This document shows, piece by piece, positions 1 to 8,658 of a stretch of DNA of 64,000 nt. This stretch comes from Paraglaciecola arctica (lineage in GTDB: Bacteria > Pseudomonadota > Gammaproteobacteria > Enterobacterales > Alteromonadaceae), in the NCBI RefSeq assembly GCF_018861065.1, contig NZ_JAHKQO010000031.1, positions 186,001 through 250,000 on the forward strand, read 5' to 3'. The notes below the pieces were generated by a model. The model saw only the letters and a list, made by a program, of their open reading frames with translations, did no database searches and was not told where the DNA came from. Each line of letters opens with the position of its first letter. Position 1 is the first letter of the stretch. A program made the position numbers and the translations under genes.

Positions 1-1
1 T

Positions 2-337
2 TACTGGTTACAACAACCTAGTGAATATAAACAACAGGACGTTAAAAGTTGGTTACTAGAACTAACTCCAATTCAACAAGCAATGGAAATTACTCTTTCA
101 TTTTTGCGTGAAAGAGGGAGATTTAGTGCGGTTGAAGCCGAAAAAGGATTTTATCAAGGTATCGCTGAAGATAAAAATGAGTTGATTAGAGTATTGAGCT
201 CTACTGACCAAGGTTATTATCCCATGTTGTCGGGTAATAAATATCGCTATGCAATTCGTTTTACGTTATTTACGCCTACTATGGAGGGAAGTTCATCTGT
301 GGAGTCTAAGGTGAATTTTAAGTTGGCGTGTTGCTAA
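2..337 (+). CDS. zapD: Cell division protein ZapD, C-terminal part
   Basis: ZapD is a cytoplasmic protein that bundles FtsZ filaments and stabilises the Z-ring. Only the last 111 codons are present; the gene starts before the window. The open frame runs from base 2, and an internal ATG at 83 is not the true start. The readable part contains YWLQQP near the left edge, an FYQG segment and the ending KVNFKLACC, which closely resembles the end of E. coli ZapD (DFELACC). It is followed by yacG, the usual neighbour in gammaproteobacteria. Identity is firm; only the length is unknown. Confidence 0.93.
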   Translation, partial: YWLQQPSEYKQQDVKSWLLELTPIQQAMEITLSFLRERGRFSAVEAEKGFYQGIAEDKNELIRVLSSTDQGYYPMLSGNKYRYAIRFTLFTPTMEGSSSVESKVNFKLACC

Positions 338-373
338 ACCTATCATTTTTTCAATTCGAGATTATACACATCA

Positions 374-613
374 ATGACTATAGTTAATTGCCCCAATTGT
401 CAGAAGCAAGTGGAGTGGGTTGCCACTAGTGTTTTTCGTCCTTTTTGCAGTAAAACCTGTCAGTTAGTTGATTTGGGAGAGTGGGCTGACGAAGCGAAGT
501 CTATCCCTTGTGGCGCAAATAAAGATCAAGAAACAATTAAAATACCTGACTTGGATATTGAAGATATCGAAGCCATGTTAAGTGAACAGTCTGAAGACTT
601 TTTTAAAGAATAG
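374..613 (+). CDS. yacG: DNA gyrase inhibitor YacG
   Basis: YacG is a small zinc protein that binds GyrB and inhibits gyrase. This 79-residue protein carries Cys6-x2-Cys9 and Cys25-x3-Cys29, the four zinc ligands with the family spacing, followed by the conserved LVDLGEWA segment. The C-terminal half is acidic, as is usual, and probably disordered. It lies 36 bases after zapD in the same direction, so co-transcription is likely. No strong ribosome binding site is visible before the ATG. Confidence 0.95.
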   Translation: MTIVNCPNCQKQVEWVATSVFRPFCSKTCQLVDLGEWADEAKSIPCGANKDQETIKIPDLDIEDIEAMLSEQSEDFFKE

Positions 614-731
614 TTTGATTCTAAAAATAGATTAAACTAATCAATATTAATTATTTTAAAAGATGAGCGGAAAAGCGTATCTTTCCAGTATTGAATCTTC
701 ACTTACTTATTTAACTTTTTAGGAGACATAT

Positions 732-1472
732 ATGACAAATCCAAATTTTGCAGATAAATCAGGACAAGCGGTACCACAATGTAGTTTTGCTGCGCGCATT
801 AACGATGAATGGGTGAAAGTGACGACCGACGAATTGTTTAAAGGTAAAACCGTGGTTGTGTTCTCCTTGCCAGGAGCTTTCACTCCAACTTGTTCATCAA
901 CTCATTTACCTCGCTACAATGAATTGGCTAAAACCTTCAAGGCTAATGGTGTAGATGAAATTATTTGTGTTTCTGTCAATGATACATTTGTAATGAACGC
1001 GTGGGCTGAAGATCAAGAGTCGGATAACGTAACCCTTATTCCTGATGGAAATGGTGATTTTACCGCTGGTATGGGTTTATTAGTAGACAAGTCTGAAATT
1101 GGGTTTGGCAAGCGTAGCTGGCGCTATTCTATGTTGGTTAAAGACGGCGTAGTTGACAAAATGTTTATCGAGCCTGACCTACCTGGTGACCCTTTTGAAG
1201 TATCTGACGCTGATACTATGTTGGCTTATATTGCACCAGAAGCTAAGGCTTCGGTGGCCACTGCTATTTTAACTAAGCCTGGCTGTCCGTTCTGCGCTAA
1301 AGCAAAAACTTTGTTAGACTCCAAAGGATTCGAGTACGAAGAATTAGTGATGGGTAGAGAAGTATCGTTTACATCACTGAAAGCGATTTCTGGAAACGAA
1401 ACTTGGCCTCAAGTGTTTATTGGTGGCAAATTAATTGGTGGTTTTGACGACTTAGAAGCTTATTTTGCTTAA
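732..1472 (+). CDS. Peroxiredoxin-glutaredoxin fusion (hybrid Prx5)
   Basis: This 246-aa protein joins a Prx5-type peroxiredoxin (about residues 1-165) to a glutaredoxin domain (about 172-246). The peroxidatic cysteine is Cys54 in PGAFTPTC, and the glutaredoxin redox pair is Cys185-PF-Cys188. Such fusions, known from Haemophilus influenzae and Vibrio, reduce hydrogen and alkyl peroxides in the cytoplasm using glutathione. The start is supported by AGGAGA just upstream. An independent terminator follows, so it is probably monocistronic. Homologues are often OxyR-controlled; an oxyR gene lies at about 53 kb, but the operator here is only weakly recognisable. Confidence 0.94.
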   Translation: MTNPNFADKSGQAVPQCSFAARINDEWVKVTTDELFKGKTVVVFSLPGAFTPTCSSTHLPRYNELAKTFKANGVDEIICVSVNDTFVMNAWAEDQESDNVTLIPDGNGDFTAGMGLLVDKSEIGFGKRSWRYSMLVKDGVVDKMFIEPDLPGDPFEVSDADTMLAYIAPEAKASVATAILTKPGCPFCAKAKTLLDSKGFEYEELVMGREVSFTSLKAISGNETWPQVFIGGKLIGGFDDLEAYFA

Positions 1473-1488
1473 AGTCTAAGTACGGCAG

Positions 1489-1515
1489 AAATGGCGCCTA
1501 TGTGCGCCATTTTTT
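1489..1515 (+). terminator. Rho-independent terminator after prx-grx
   Basis: Perfect 9-bp stem AAATGGCGC/GCGCCATTT with a 6-base loop, followed by a T run. It closes the peroxiredoxin-glutaredoxin transcript. Confidence 0.85.
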
Positions 1516-1536
1516 GTGTCTGCAAATTAGTAAATT

Positions 1537-2613
1537 ATGATGCAACTGGATATAGTAGGGGTTATTCGAAATCAGAGCCTTACCCATATGAAGTTAGTTT
1601 TTGTGCTGTGCATTTTAAGCACTATTTCATTCTCTTTTGTCGTCAATTCTAAGTCGATTGACTCTAAGTTTGATCGATTTGACAGCATTTATCGAGCACA
1701 ACTCGGTAGCACCAATGGTTGCCAAAAGCCTGAACTCAATGTATTTAAAGTGTGTTCAGAAAAATTAAAAAACGACGGCAATGCACCTTATATTTTGCAT
1801 CATAATCAAAGCACCTCAAAAGTCGTGGTGTTGTTTCATGGATTAAGTGACTCTCCTTTTTATTTCCGCTCGATTGCTGAATCTATTCATCAGCAAGGTA
1901 TTAATGTAGTTGTAGCCTTACTGCCCGGACATGGTAAAAAACTTGCCGATAAGGATATGCAGGATCCTGAGCTGGCAAATCGTTGGCGTAATCATGTAGC
2001 GGACTTGGTGGATTTTGCAGCGGGATTAGGTGAACACGTTTATGTTGGAGGTTTTTCTACAGGTGGTGTGTTAGCAACGGAGTATATTTTGCAAAATCCG
2101 CAAGTAGTGAAAGGCCTAATGTTATTTTCTGGCGCTTTAGCCCTAGATTCAAGCGTAGAATCTATCGCCAAAATTTGGGGCATCCAGTGGTTAGCGAAAC
2201 TTATCGATGGTGATTATGACACCCAAGGTCCTAATCCTTACAAATATCCCAAAATTGCGCGTTTTTCAGCATTCGAATTAACTGAGGTCATATTTTCGGT
2301 TCGAGCGTTAATTGAAAATGGCGCGACACTCAATTTGCCTGTCTTTGCTGCACACTCAGTTGCAGATAAAACTACCCCTATCGCGGGTGTTAGAAACCTT
2401 ATGGCGATCAATCAAGGTGTGAATACATTATTTGAAATCCCCATAAGTGCTGACCTATGTCATGCCGATGTGGTGATAAATAACCAACAAATTACAGACA
2501 TAAACTATGATGCATCAAGGTTGCAAGAAATACTGCCGTGCGATGTGCCTAAAGCTAATCCCAAACATGCAGAAATGCTGATGTCGTTGCAGAAATTTTT
2601 GAGGGATTATTAG
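1537..2613 (+). CDS. Secreted or membrane-anchored alpha/beta hydrolase
   Basis: This 358-aa serine hydrolase has an HGLSDSPFYF oxyanion-type motif near residue 106 and the nucleophile elbow GGFSTGG with Ser174. A late HADV motif fits the catalytic histidine. The substrate is unknown; lysophospholipase or carboxylesterase-like activity is the safest guess. Residues 18-37 (from the ATG at 1588) form a hydrophobic segment resembling a signal peptide, so the true start may be 1588 (341 aa); neither start has a strong ribosome binding site. The stop is immediately followed by the DUF1697 gene (1-base gap), suggesting an operon. Confidence 0.8.
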   Translation: MMQLDIVGVIRNQSLTHMKLVFVLCILSTISFSFVVNSKSIDSKFDRFDSIYRAQLGSTNGCQKPELNVFKVCSEKLKNDGNAPYILHHNQSTSKVVVLFHGLSDSPFYFRSIAESIHQQGINVVVALLPGHGKKLADKDMQDPELANRWRNHVADLVDFAAGLGEHVYVGGFSTGGVLATEYILQNPQVVKGLMLFSGALALDSSVESIAKIWGIQWLAKLIDGDYDTQGPNPYKYPKIARFSAFELTEVIFSVRALIENGATLNLPVFAAHSVADKTTPIAGVRNLMAINQGVNTLFEIPISADLCHADVVINNQQITDINYDASRLQEILPCDVPKANPKHAEMLMSLQKFLRDY

Positions 2614-2614
2614 A

Positions 2615-3151
2615 ATGAATCATTGGATTGTTTTATTCAGAGGCATCAATGTAGGCGGTAAAAACATAGTTACTATGAAGCAGCTCAAAGAAATGCTGTT
2701 TGGACTTGGCTGTCAAAATGTTGAAACTTATATTCAAAGTGGAAATGTTGTGTTGCAACATTCAGAGTCAAATCCTCGGGTATTGTCTAAACAGATCGCC
2801 AATGAAGTCCGCGTTGGCTTTGGCTTTCAGCCACATATATTGGTATTAACATTGGCTCAACTTCAACGAGCTGCGGAAAATAACCCGTTTCCTGGTGCTC
2901 AAGCAGACCCGAAAACGCTACATCTGTATTTTTTGGCGGCACCTGCTGAAAACATAACCTTTGATATAATGGAGCAAATTAAAAAGGACAATGAAGCGTT
3001 CAAGCTGATCGAACAAGTATTTTATTTACACGCGCCAGATGGCATTGGCCGCTCTAAATTGGCCGAAAAAGTAGAAAAGTTGTTGGCAGTGCCGACCACG
3101 GCTAGAAACTGGAATACAGTAAACAAATTACTAACATTGGCTAGCCAGTAA
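2615..3151 (+). CDS. DUF1697 family protein
   Basis: This 178-aa cytoplasmic protein matches the DUF1697 family: it begins with the diagnostic LFRGINVGGKN, followed by MKQLKEML, YIQSGNVV and, near the end, TARNWNTVNKLL. The family is widespread and has no established function. The ATG lies one base after the stop of the hydrolase gene, so translational coupling is likely. It is full length for the family. Confidence 0.9.
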   Translation: MNHWIVLFRGINVGGKNIVTMKQLKEMLFGLGCQNVETYIQSGNVVLQHSESNPRVLSKQIANEVRVGFGFQPHILVLTLAQLQRAAENNPFPGAQADPKTLHLYFLAAPAENITFDIMEQIKKDNEAFKLIEQVFYLHAPDGIGRSKLAEKVEKLLAVPTTARNWNTVNKLLTLASQ

Positions 3152-3157
3152 TAAAGC

Positions 3158-3205
3158 AGAATAAACAGAAAGAGTAGAATGAACAGAATAAGTAGAATAG
3201 AGCAG
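3158..3205. repeat. Short degenerate 18-bp tandem repeat
   Basis: Two adjacent 18-base units (3158-3175 and 3176-3193) match at 15 of 18 positions, and a third partial unit follows to 3205. Each begins AGAAT. It is purine-rich and lies in the spacer after the DUF1697 gene, with no obvious coding or regulatory role. Confidence 0.6.
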
Positions 3206-3256
3206 TAAAAGCTGTAAATGAAATAAAATCTGCAGCAGTGGTAATAACATCAGAAT

Positions 3257-3296
3257 GGATAGTGCAGCATGGGCTGCACTATTCTAACTTTTTTTG
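3257..3296 (+). terminator. Rho-independent terminator after hydrolase-DUF1697 operon
   Basis: Ten-base-pair stem ATAGTGCAGC/GCTGCACTAT with an ATGG loop, followed after a short gap by seven T. It separates the plus-strand operon from the convergent rsgA gene. Confidence 0.8.
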
Positions 3297-3310
3297 GGGT
3301 GTAGGTGCCT

Positions 3311-4363
3311 TTAATTATCTCTTAGAGATTTTTTGGTCTTTAGGGTATTTTTGATCAGTTTGCCAAAGGCTTTATCTTGCTGATGAGATTGGGCCAATGA
3401 CATACTATTTCTAGCTTGTTCCTTAAGCATTTTTTGATAGTTTTCTAATCTGCGAGGGGCCAATTCACCGATTTCTATCGCCGCTAATACTTTACAACCG
3501 GGTTCTGTTTGGTGTTGGCAATTGCTAAACTTACACTGGCTCGCGATTAGCTCTATATCCGAAAATACTGTCTTAATTCCGTCTTCACAATCGGTGAGTT
3601 GCAATTCACGCATTCCCGGACAATCTAAAATTAGCCCTCCTGAATGAGTAAAATATAAAGAGCGGCCTGTTGTGGTATGCCGGCCTTTGCTGTCATCCTC
3701 TCTAATTGGTGCAGTACTTTCTTGTCTTAAACATAATGTATTGCAAAGGGTGGTTTTCCCCACACCAGATGAACCTAGTAACACGACCGTTTGCCCGACC
3801 TTGCACCAATCGTTGAGCTGATGAACGTCCTCGATGTTCAGGGCATTAAGTGTTACTACATTCAAGTGTGACTGTAACTCACGCAATTGTGCCAAATAAG
3901 CGCTTTTTTGTTCCTCGTTAATCGTATCTATTTTGGTTAAAATTAATACCGCTTCTACTTGTGCCTCCTTCGCTAGGGCTAAATAACGCTCAATGCGGGA
4001 TAGGTTGAAATCGTCGTTGCAAGAGCTAACAATAAAAGCCGTGTCTACATTAGCTGCAATCAATTGGCTGGTATTGGAGCCGGGTGATTTTCGTTGGAAC
4101 ACACTCTGCCTTTCTAAAATGACAGGTTCTTCTGTTATTGTTTGCGGAATCAGCAACCAATCACCCACAGTGCAGTTTTGCAAGTTAGGGTATTGGGCTA
4201 AATTCAAGTCAAGTTCGCCGTTTTCGCCTAACACAATAAGACGATTTCTAAAAACGTGGGTGATTCGATAAGGTGTAGTTTGTTCTAAGTTATCTAAAGT
4301 TAGCTGTTGGTTGAAAAACGTTTTCCAACCTAATTGCGCTAAGGTAAAGTTTATTTCAGGCAT
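3311..4363 (-). CDS. rsgA: Ribosome small subunit-dependent GTPase RsgA (EngC/YjeQ)
   Basis: RsgA is a circularly permuted GTPase that checks late 30S subunit maturation. The 350-aa protein shows the permuted order: an OB-fold-like N-terminus, the G4 motif TKID (143-146, usually NKxD), the P-loop GSSGVGKT (197-204) and the G3 motif DCPG (247-250). A C-terminal zinc site follows, with Cys277, Cys282, His284 and Cys290. The N-terminus (LGWKTFF) resembles the second RsgA-type paralogue found in many marine gammaproteobacteria, so a canonical rsgA may exist elsewhere. A tiny ORF lies in its upstream region. Confidence 0.9.
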   Translation of the reverse strand: MPEINFTLAQLGWKTFFNQQLTLDNLEQTTPYRITHVFRNRLIVLGENGELDLNLAQYPNLQNCTVGDWLLIPQTITEEPVILERQSVFQRKSPGSNTSQLIAANVDTAFIVSSCNDDFNLSRIERYLALAKEAQVEAVLILTKIDTINEEQKSAYLAQLRELQSHLNVVTLNALNIEDVHQLNDWCKVGQTVVLLGSSGVGKTTLCNTLCLRQESTAPIREDDSKGRHTTTGRSLYFTHSGGLILDCPGMRELQLTDCEDGIKTVFSDIELIASQCKFSNCQHQTEPGCKVLAAIEIGELAPRRLENYQKMLKEQARNSMSLAQSHQQDKAFGKLIKNTLKTKKSLRDN

Positions 4364-4726
4364 GATAATTCCTGTTGTCTAATAGTTAATGAGTCAATTT
4401 ATGGACAATAAAATAGACATCGCTCAACAAAACAACGGGCAGTGGATAAGAGAAAAAAGCTCTTAGTTTAGACAGCTACCCGCTTAAGCAAAGCAATGTA
4501 GGTAGTGACAACAACCATCAAAAAATCTCCTTAGTTACGAAATAGTTACACAGCTAAAATAACAGCGCACTACAAACCTGTAAAGCTGTAACTTGTCTCA
4601 GTCTGCTTATCACAGATAAAATTTATAGTTAACCATCAAGTAAAGAAATGGCGAATAGTTGAAAGCGTTTTATTCTAGAGTCGGTTTATATAGCTGCATT
4701 AGATTAACTCTTCTTAAGGATAATAC
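4364..4726. other. Divergent spacer between rsgA and GST gene
   Basis: This 363-base region must contain both promoters. It holds a 16-codon ORF with a strong ribosome binding site on the rsgA strand (4468-4518) and a small hairpin at 4446-4465 (stem TAAGAG/CTCTTA) between that ORF and rsgA. An AAGGA ribosome binding site for the GST gene is at 4716-4720. I see no other recognisable element. Confidence 0.5.
4468..4518 (-). CDS. Putative 16-aa leader peptide upstream of rsgA
   Basis: On the minus strand an AAGGAG (4527-4532) sits 8 bases before an ATG that opens a 16-codon frame, product MVVVTTYIALLKRVAV. It is rich in Val and other aliphatic residues. The spacing and strength of the ribosome binding site are better than for many annotated genes here. 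It ends about 104 bases before rsgA and is followed by a small hairpin, so it may be a regulatory upstream ORF or a microprotein. There is no homology evidence; this is inference from the initiation signal alone. Confidence 0.4.
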   Translation of the reverse strand: MVVVTTYIALLKRVAV

Positions 4727-5824
4727 ATGTCTGAACAATACACTCTTTATGGCGCCCCAATGTCTCTATATACGGGTAAAGCTAGAGCTTATTTAATTTT
4801 TAAAAGTTTGCCTTACACAGAGGTGTTTTCTTCGTTAAAGGTATACAAGAGTGTCATTGTTCCTAAAACTGGAGTCCGTTTTGTACCCGTGGTTAAAACT
4901 CCTGAAGATGAATATTTACAAGATACCGCTCAGATTATTGATACTCTTGAGCAGCGCCATCCGCAGCGTCCTGTTGTGCCTGCAACCCCTAAGCAGAAGT
5001 TAGTTTCTTACTTATTTGAAACTTGGGGTGATGAATGGCTAGTGATACCGGCTATGCATTACCGCTGGAATAAAGATAACTTTCCGTTTATTTATCAAGA
5101 GTTTGGAAAAGTTATAGCCCCTAATATGCCTGGGTTTATTCGTGCTTTTTTTGGTAAAAAAATCGGCGCTAAGTTCAAGGGATTTGTGCCATTGTTAGGG
5201 ATTACCGATAAAAGTATTCCAGCAATTGAAGATTGGTATGAAAACCATGTTTTACCCCTTTTGGACAAACATTTTGCGGAATATGATTATTTATTGGGAA
5301 GTAAGCCTTGTGTTGGTGATTTTGGTTTAATGGGTCCTTTGTATGCACACTTATACCGAGATCCTGAGCCAGGCTCTATAATGAAAGAACGGGCTCCTAA
5401 CCTAGCACGGTGGGTTGAAAGGATGAATCAACCGCAACAAGTTGAAGGAGCCTATTTAGCTGATGATGTTATTCCAGATACTCTACTTGAACTATTAACC
5501 CGTATCTTTAAAGAGCAGTGGCCAGTGTTAATTAACACTGTGAAAGCATTACAGGATTGGACAGAGCAAAATCCACACATTGCTGAAATACCTAGAACCA
5601 TAGGAGAGCATGCATATACTATTGGTGAAGTAACCGAAAATCGTGCCATAGGTACCTTTCATCAATGGAAAGTACAGCGAATAGTTGATTGTTATTGTCA
5701 ATTTGAGGCTCAACAGAAACAATCCGTTGATACTTTTTTGCAATCGGTTGGTGGATTAGAGAGTATGCAGTTAGATATTAAAAAGAGGCTGCGTAGAGTA
5801 AACAATAAATTAAAATTTAATTAA
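4727..5824 (+). CDS. Glutathione S-transferase family protein
   Basis: This 365-aa protein starts with a thioredoxin-fold GST N-domain (about residues 4-80: YTLYGAPMSLYTGKARAYL and QIIDTLEQRHP) followed by an all-helical GST C-domain to about residue 235. A helical tail of about 110 residues of unknown role makes it longer than standard GSTs (about 210 aa). Substrate and true glutathione use cannot be read from the sequence. The start is supported by AAGGA at 4716. trxC follows after 29 bases in the same direction, so a thiol-related operon is plausible. Confidence 0.8.
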   Translation: MSEQYTLYGAPMSLYTGKARAYLIFKSLPYTEVFSSLKVYKSVIVPKTGVRFVPVVKTPEDEYLQDTAQIIDTLEQRHPQRPVVPATPKQKLVSYLFETWGDEWLVIPAMHYRWNKDNFPFIYQEFGKVIAPNMPGFIRAFFGKKIGAKFKGFVPLLGITDKSIPAIEDWYENHVLPLLDKHFAEYDYLLGSKPCVGDFGLMGPLYAHLYRDPEPGSIMKERAPNLARWVERMNQPQQVEGAYLADDVIPDTLLELLTRIFKEQWPVLINTVKALQDWTEQNPHIAEIPRTIGEHAYTIGEVTENRAIGTFHQWKVQRIVDCYCQFEAQQKQSVDTFLQSVGGLESMQLDIKKRLRRVNNKLKFN

Positions 5825-5853
5825 GTCACATAAAGCAAAGTAAAGGAAAATAA

Positions 5854-6285
5854 ATGCACATAGTTTGTTCCCATTGCCATGCAATAAACCGAATTCCAGA
5901 AGGCAAAAGCCATACACAGGCAAAATGTGGTAAGTGCCATGAGGTGGCTTACTCCGCGACTCCCATTGAGTTGACTGATAATTCATTTTACCGTTATATC
6001 GAAAAAAATGACTTACCCGTAATTGTGGATTTTTGGGCAAGTTGGTGTGGACCCTGTCAGGCTATGGCTCCAGGGTTTAATTCGGTTGCGAAACAGTCTG
6101 AGGAGCTTTTGTTTGCCAAAGTGAATACCGAACAAGCGCGGCAGGTTTCCGCAGATGCGGCTATTCGTAGCATCCCCACCTTGATTTTTTTCCTTCACGG
6201 TAAAGAAATCAATAGAGTATCCGGTGGTTTAAGTGAGTCGCAACTGAAAAGCTGGATAATGCAGTGTTTGCAAAAACTAAATTGA
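5854..6285 (+). CDS. trxC: Thioredoxin 2
   Basis: This 143-aa protein has the thioredoxin 2 architecture: an N-terminal zinc ribbon with Cys5-x2-Cys8 and Cys25-x2-Cys28, then a thioredoxin fold with the active site WCGPC (Cys65, Cys68) and the cis-proline region RSIPT. It is a cytoplasmic disulfide reductase, OxyR-regulated in E. coli. AAAGGA upstream supports the start. It probably shares a transcript with the preceding GST-like gene and is closed by a hairpin shared with the convergent molybdenum enzyme operon. Confidence 0.95.
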   Translation: MHIVCSHCHAINRIPEGKSHTQAKCGKCHEVAYSATPIELTDNSFYRYIEKNDLPVIVDFWASWCGPCQAMAPGFNSVAKQSEELLFAKVNTEQARQVSADAAIRSIPTLIFFLHGKEINRVSGGLSESQLKSWIMQCLQKLN

Positions 6286-6314
6286 GCGAAGTGTCACTTC
6301 TTAGATTCGTATTA

Positions 6315-6352
6315 AAAGCGCCATTTCTTTTTAAAAGACATGGCGCTTTAAT
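6315..6352. terminator. Bidirectional hairpin between trxC and the molybdenum enzyme
   Basis: Perfect 10-bp stem AAAGCGCCAT/ATGGCGCTTT with a 15-base loop. It lies between convergent genes and could terminate both directions. Confidence 0.7.
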
Positions 6353-6377
6353 TGAGGTTAGCAGCGAATAGCCTGAA

Positions 6378-8657
6378 CTATATCAACGCTTTTACTGCCT
6401 TAGCCGTAATAGGTAAGTTGCGAACTCTGGCACCTACAGCATTAAATATTGCGTTGCCGATCGCAGGAGCAACAGCAATTAAACCAGGCTCACCTAATCC
6501 GGTAGGTATTTCAGTATTTTCTACAAAACTGATATCTAATTCAGGTACATCTGCCATGCGCAGCGGGGTATAGCTATTTAAATTGGTATCCGCCACCTGA
6601 CCTTCTTGAATCGCCGTTCCTTCGTGTAACGCAAGGCTGAGTCCCCAGAGCATGGCGCCTTCTGTTTGGGCTAATGCACCATCAGGATGAACAACAGTGC
6701 CACAGTCCATAACACTGGAAAGCTTTAATACTTTGACTCCACCCGTTTTAGGATCAACTCTAACATGGGCCACACAGGCACTCCATGTAGGCATACTACG
6801 TTCTTGTCCCGCCGCTATTGCTATGCCTAACCCTTCATCTTTGGGTAAGGTTTTACCCCACTCGGATTTCATTTTTATTTCTGTTAACACATGAGCTAGA
6901 CGTTTTGCTCCACCTACGGCTACTGGAACAGTTCCAGCGTTTTTACCTTTTGCGTCTAACAAATTTAAACGAAAATCAACAGGATCTGTATTTTGAGCAT
7001 GGGCGACTTCATCCATAAAAGACTCTACGCCCCATGCAATCCAACCTGGACCTACAGCACGTAACCAACCTGGTACAAAGGTTTTTTGCGCCAGTGTATT
7101 GTTGATGGCGCGTACTCTATGATTATTGAGGCTGTACCAATGGTCGGCGCCACTAATAGAAAAACTATCAACTTTGGTTTTTTTATCAACACTGTCTGGC
7201 ATAAATCCGGGCGCCATGGTTAAGGTTGGCCATCCTGCAGCGGCGGCATGATCAATACCTTGTAACGCGTTGTTGCTATCCCAATAGGCCGCAAAATGTT
7301 GTACTGAAGGAGAGCGAATACAGTCGAAACGTGAATCATCTTCGCGGGTAAATACCAGTTTCACCGGTTTACCTATGGCTTTAGCGGTCAGTGCCGCTGG
7401 AATCATGTAGTCACCTGCTAGGCGTCTACCAAAACCACCACCGAGGTAATATTGATGAATAATGACTTTGTCGTCAGGGAGTCCAACGGATTTAGCGACA
7501 ACCGGCAAAAATAACGATTGCCATTGGTTGCCTGTATGAACATGACAAATCCCGTCTTTGAATTCGACTACGGCATTGACTGGCTCCAAAGCAAAGTGCA
7601 ATACAGAAGATGTTTTGTATATAGCATCGATAGATTTTTTGGCTTCAGAAGACGCTTTATTTATGTCTCCGTAATCAACAAACCGTCCACCAGAGGTCTT
7701 GTCAGCAACTAGTTTTTCGCCTTCATCAATTAAATCTTGTTCACTAACATTGGCAGTTTCACCCGCTTGATATTCTACATTCATAGCTTGGGCAGCTTGA
7801 ATTGCGCCGTAGTAGGTATCCGCCAGCACAGACACCCAACCTTGCAGAATATTACTGGGATCCTGCAAAATCTCATAACCTATATAACCTTTAACCTTAG
7901 TCGCTTTGCTATCGTTCACTTTCAGTACTGTTGAACCATAACGAGTGGGAGGTATCAACGGACGGGCGTACACCATGCCTGGGATTTCTACGTCAATACC
8001 ATAATTTGCGGTGCCTGTCGTTTTTGCAGGTATATCCAAAGCGTTACTAGGTTTAGCCACTAACTGTCTGGCTTTGGGATCTTTAGGTGTGAGTAGCGCC
8101 AATTCCTCGGCACTATAAGTTCTATCTATACTGCCCTGACTAATTATATCGGCGAAACTTATCGACTTGTTACCACAAACCACATGACTATTTTGTGCTT
8201 TACAATCACTAGCTTGAACCTTAAGCAATTTTGCTGCGGCGTCAATTAAAACTGCGCGCCCTGCTGCACCTGCCTGGGACATAGGTAAGTAAGATTGCCA
8301 AACAGACCATGAACCGCCAGTGACCATATATCCCCATTTGGGATCAGTATCCACATGTTTGATCGAGACTTTATCCCAATCAGCACCCAATTCATCGGCA
8401 ACAATACGGGCGATGGCAGTACCTACGTGTTGTCCCATTTCAGCTCGTGAAATGTTGATTAGAATCGAACCTGATTGGTCAATTTCAAACCAAACGGTTG
8501 GACTAAATCGTTTTTTATTGAGGGCGGTTGCCGCTGATTCTGAGGAGTAAGCAGTCATTACCGGTGCAAAGGCCATAACTAAGCCTGTACCTACTGTGCC
8601 TATTAGAAAGTTACGACGGCTTTGTTCAATTTTTTCGGTTTTATTAAGGCGAGTCAT
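6378..8657 (-). CDS. Molybdopterin-binding aldehyde/isoquinoline oxidoreductase, large subunit (IorB-like)
   Basis: This 759-aa protein belongs to the xanthine dehydrogenase superfamily, in the two-subunit periplasmic class typified by isoquinoline 1-oxidoreductase. The N-terminus has a Tat signal (SRRNFL at 13-18, then a hydrophobic stretch), so the folded cofactor enzyme should be exported. Molybdenum-cofactor signatures include GGGFGRRL and, near the C-terminus, GLGEPGLIAVAPAIGNAI with the catalytic-type glutamate. It follows the Fe-S subunit gene with a 1-base gap. The substrate (an aldehyde or N-heterocycle) cannot be deduced. No FAD subunit or XdhC-like maturation gene is adjacent. Confidence 0.88.
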   Translation of the reverse strand: MTRLNKTEKIEQSRRNFLIGTVGTGLVMAFAPVMTAYSSESAATALNKKRFSPTVWFEIDQSGSILINISRAEMGQHVGTAIARIVADELGADWDKVSIKHVDTDPKWGYMVTGGSWSVWQSYLPMSQAGAAGRAVLIDAAAKLLKVQASDCKAQNSHVVCGNKSISFADIISQGSIDRTYSAEELALLTPKDPKARQLVAKPSNALDIPAKTTGTANYGIDVEIPGMVYARPLIPPTRYGSTVLKVNDSKATKVKGYIGYEILQDPSNILQGWVSVLADTYYGAIQAAQAMNVEYQAGETANVSEQDLIDEGEKLVADKTSGGRFVDYGDINKASSEAKKSIDAIYKTSSVLHFALEPVNAVVEFKDGICHVHTGNQWQSLFLPVVAKSVGLPDDKVIIHQYYLGGGFGRRLAGDYMIPAALTAKAIGKPVKLVFTREDDSRFDCIRSPSVQHFAAYWDSNNALQGIDHAAAAGWPTLTMAPGFMPDSVDKKTKVDSFSISGADHWYSLNNHRVRAINNTLAQKTFVPGWLRAVGPGWIAWGVESFMDEVAHAQNTDPVDFRLNLLDAKGKNAGTVPVAVGGAKRLAHVLTEIKMKSEWGKTLPKDEGLGIAIAAGQERSMPTWSACVAHVRVDPKTGGVKVLKLSSVMDCGTVVHPDGALAQTEGAMLWGLSLALHEGTAIQEGQVADTNLNSYTPLRMADVPELDISFVENTEIPTGLGEPGLIAVAPAIGNAIFNAVGARVRNLPITAKAVKALI

Positions 8658-8658
8658 T

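Noticed and set aside
3158-3205. Short direct repeats as a possible CRISPR remnant
   Set aside because: Units are adjacent without spacers, degenerate and only 18 bases; no cas genes are near. It is a simple tandem repeat.
6352-6573. Plus-strand frame opposite the molybdenum enzyme gene
   Set aside because: It is a shadow of the conserved C-terminal coding region on the other strand.
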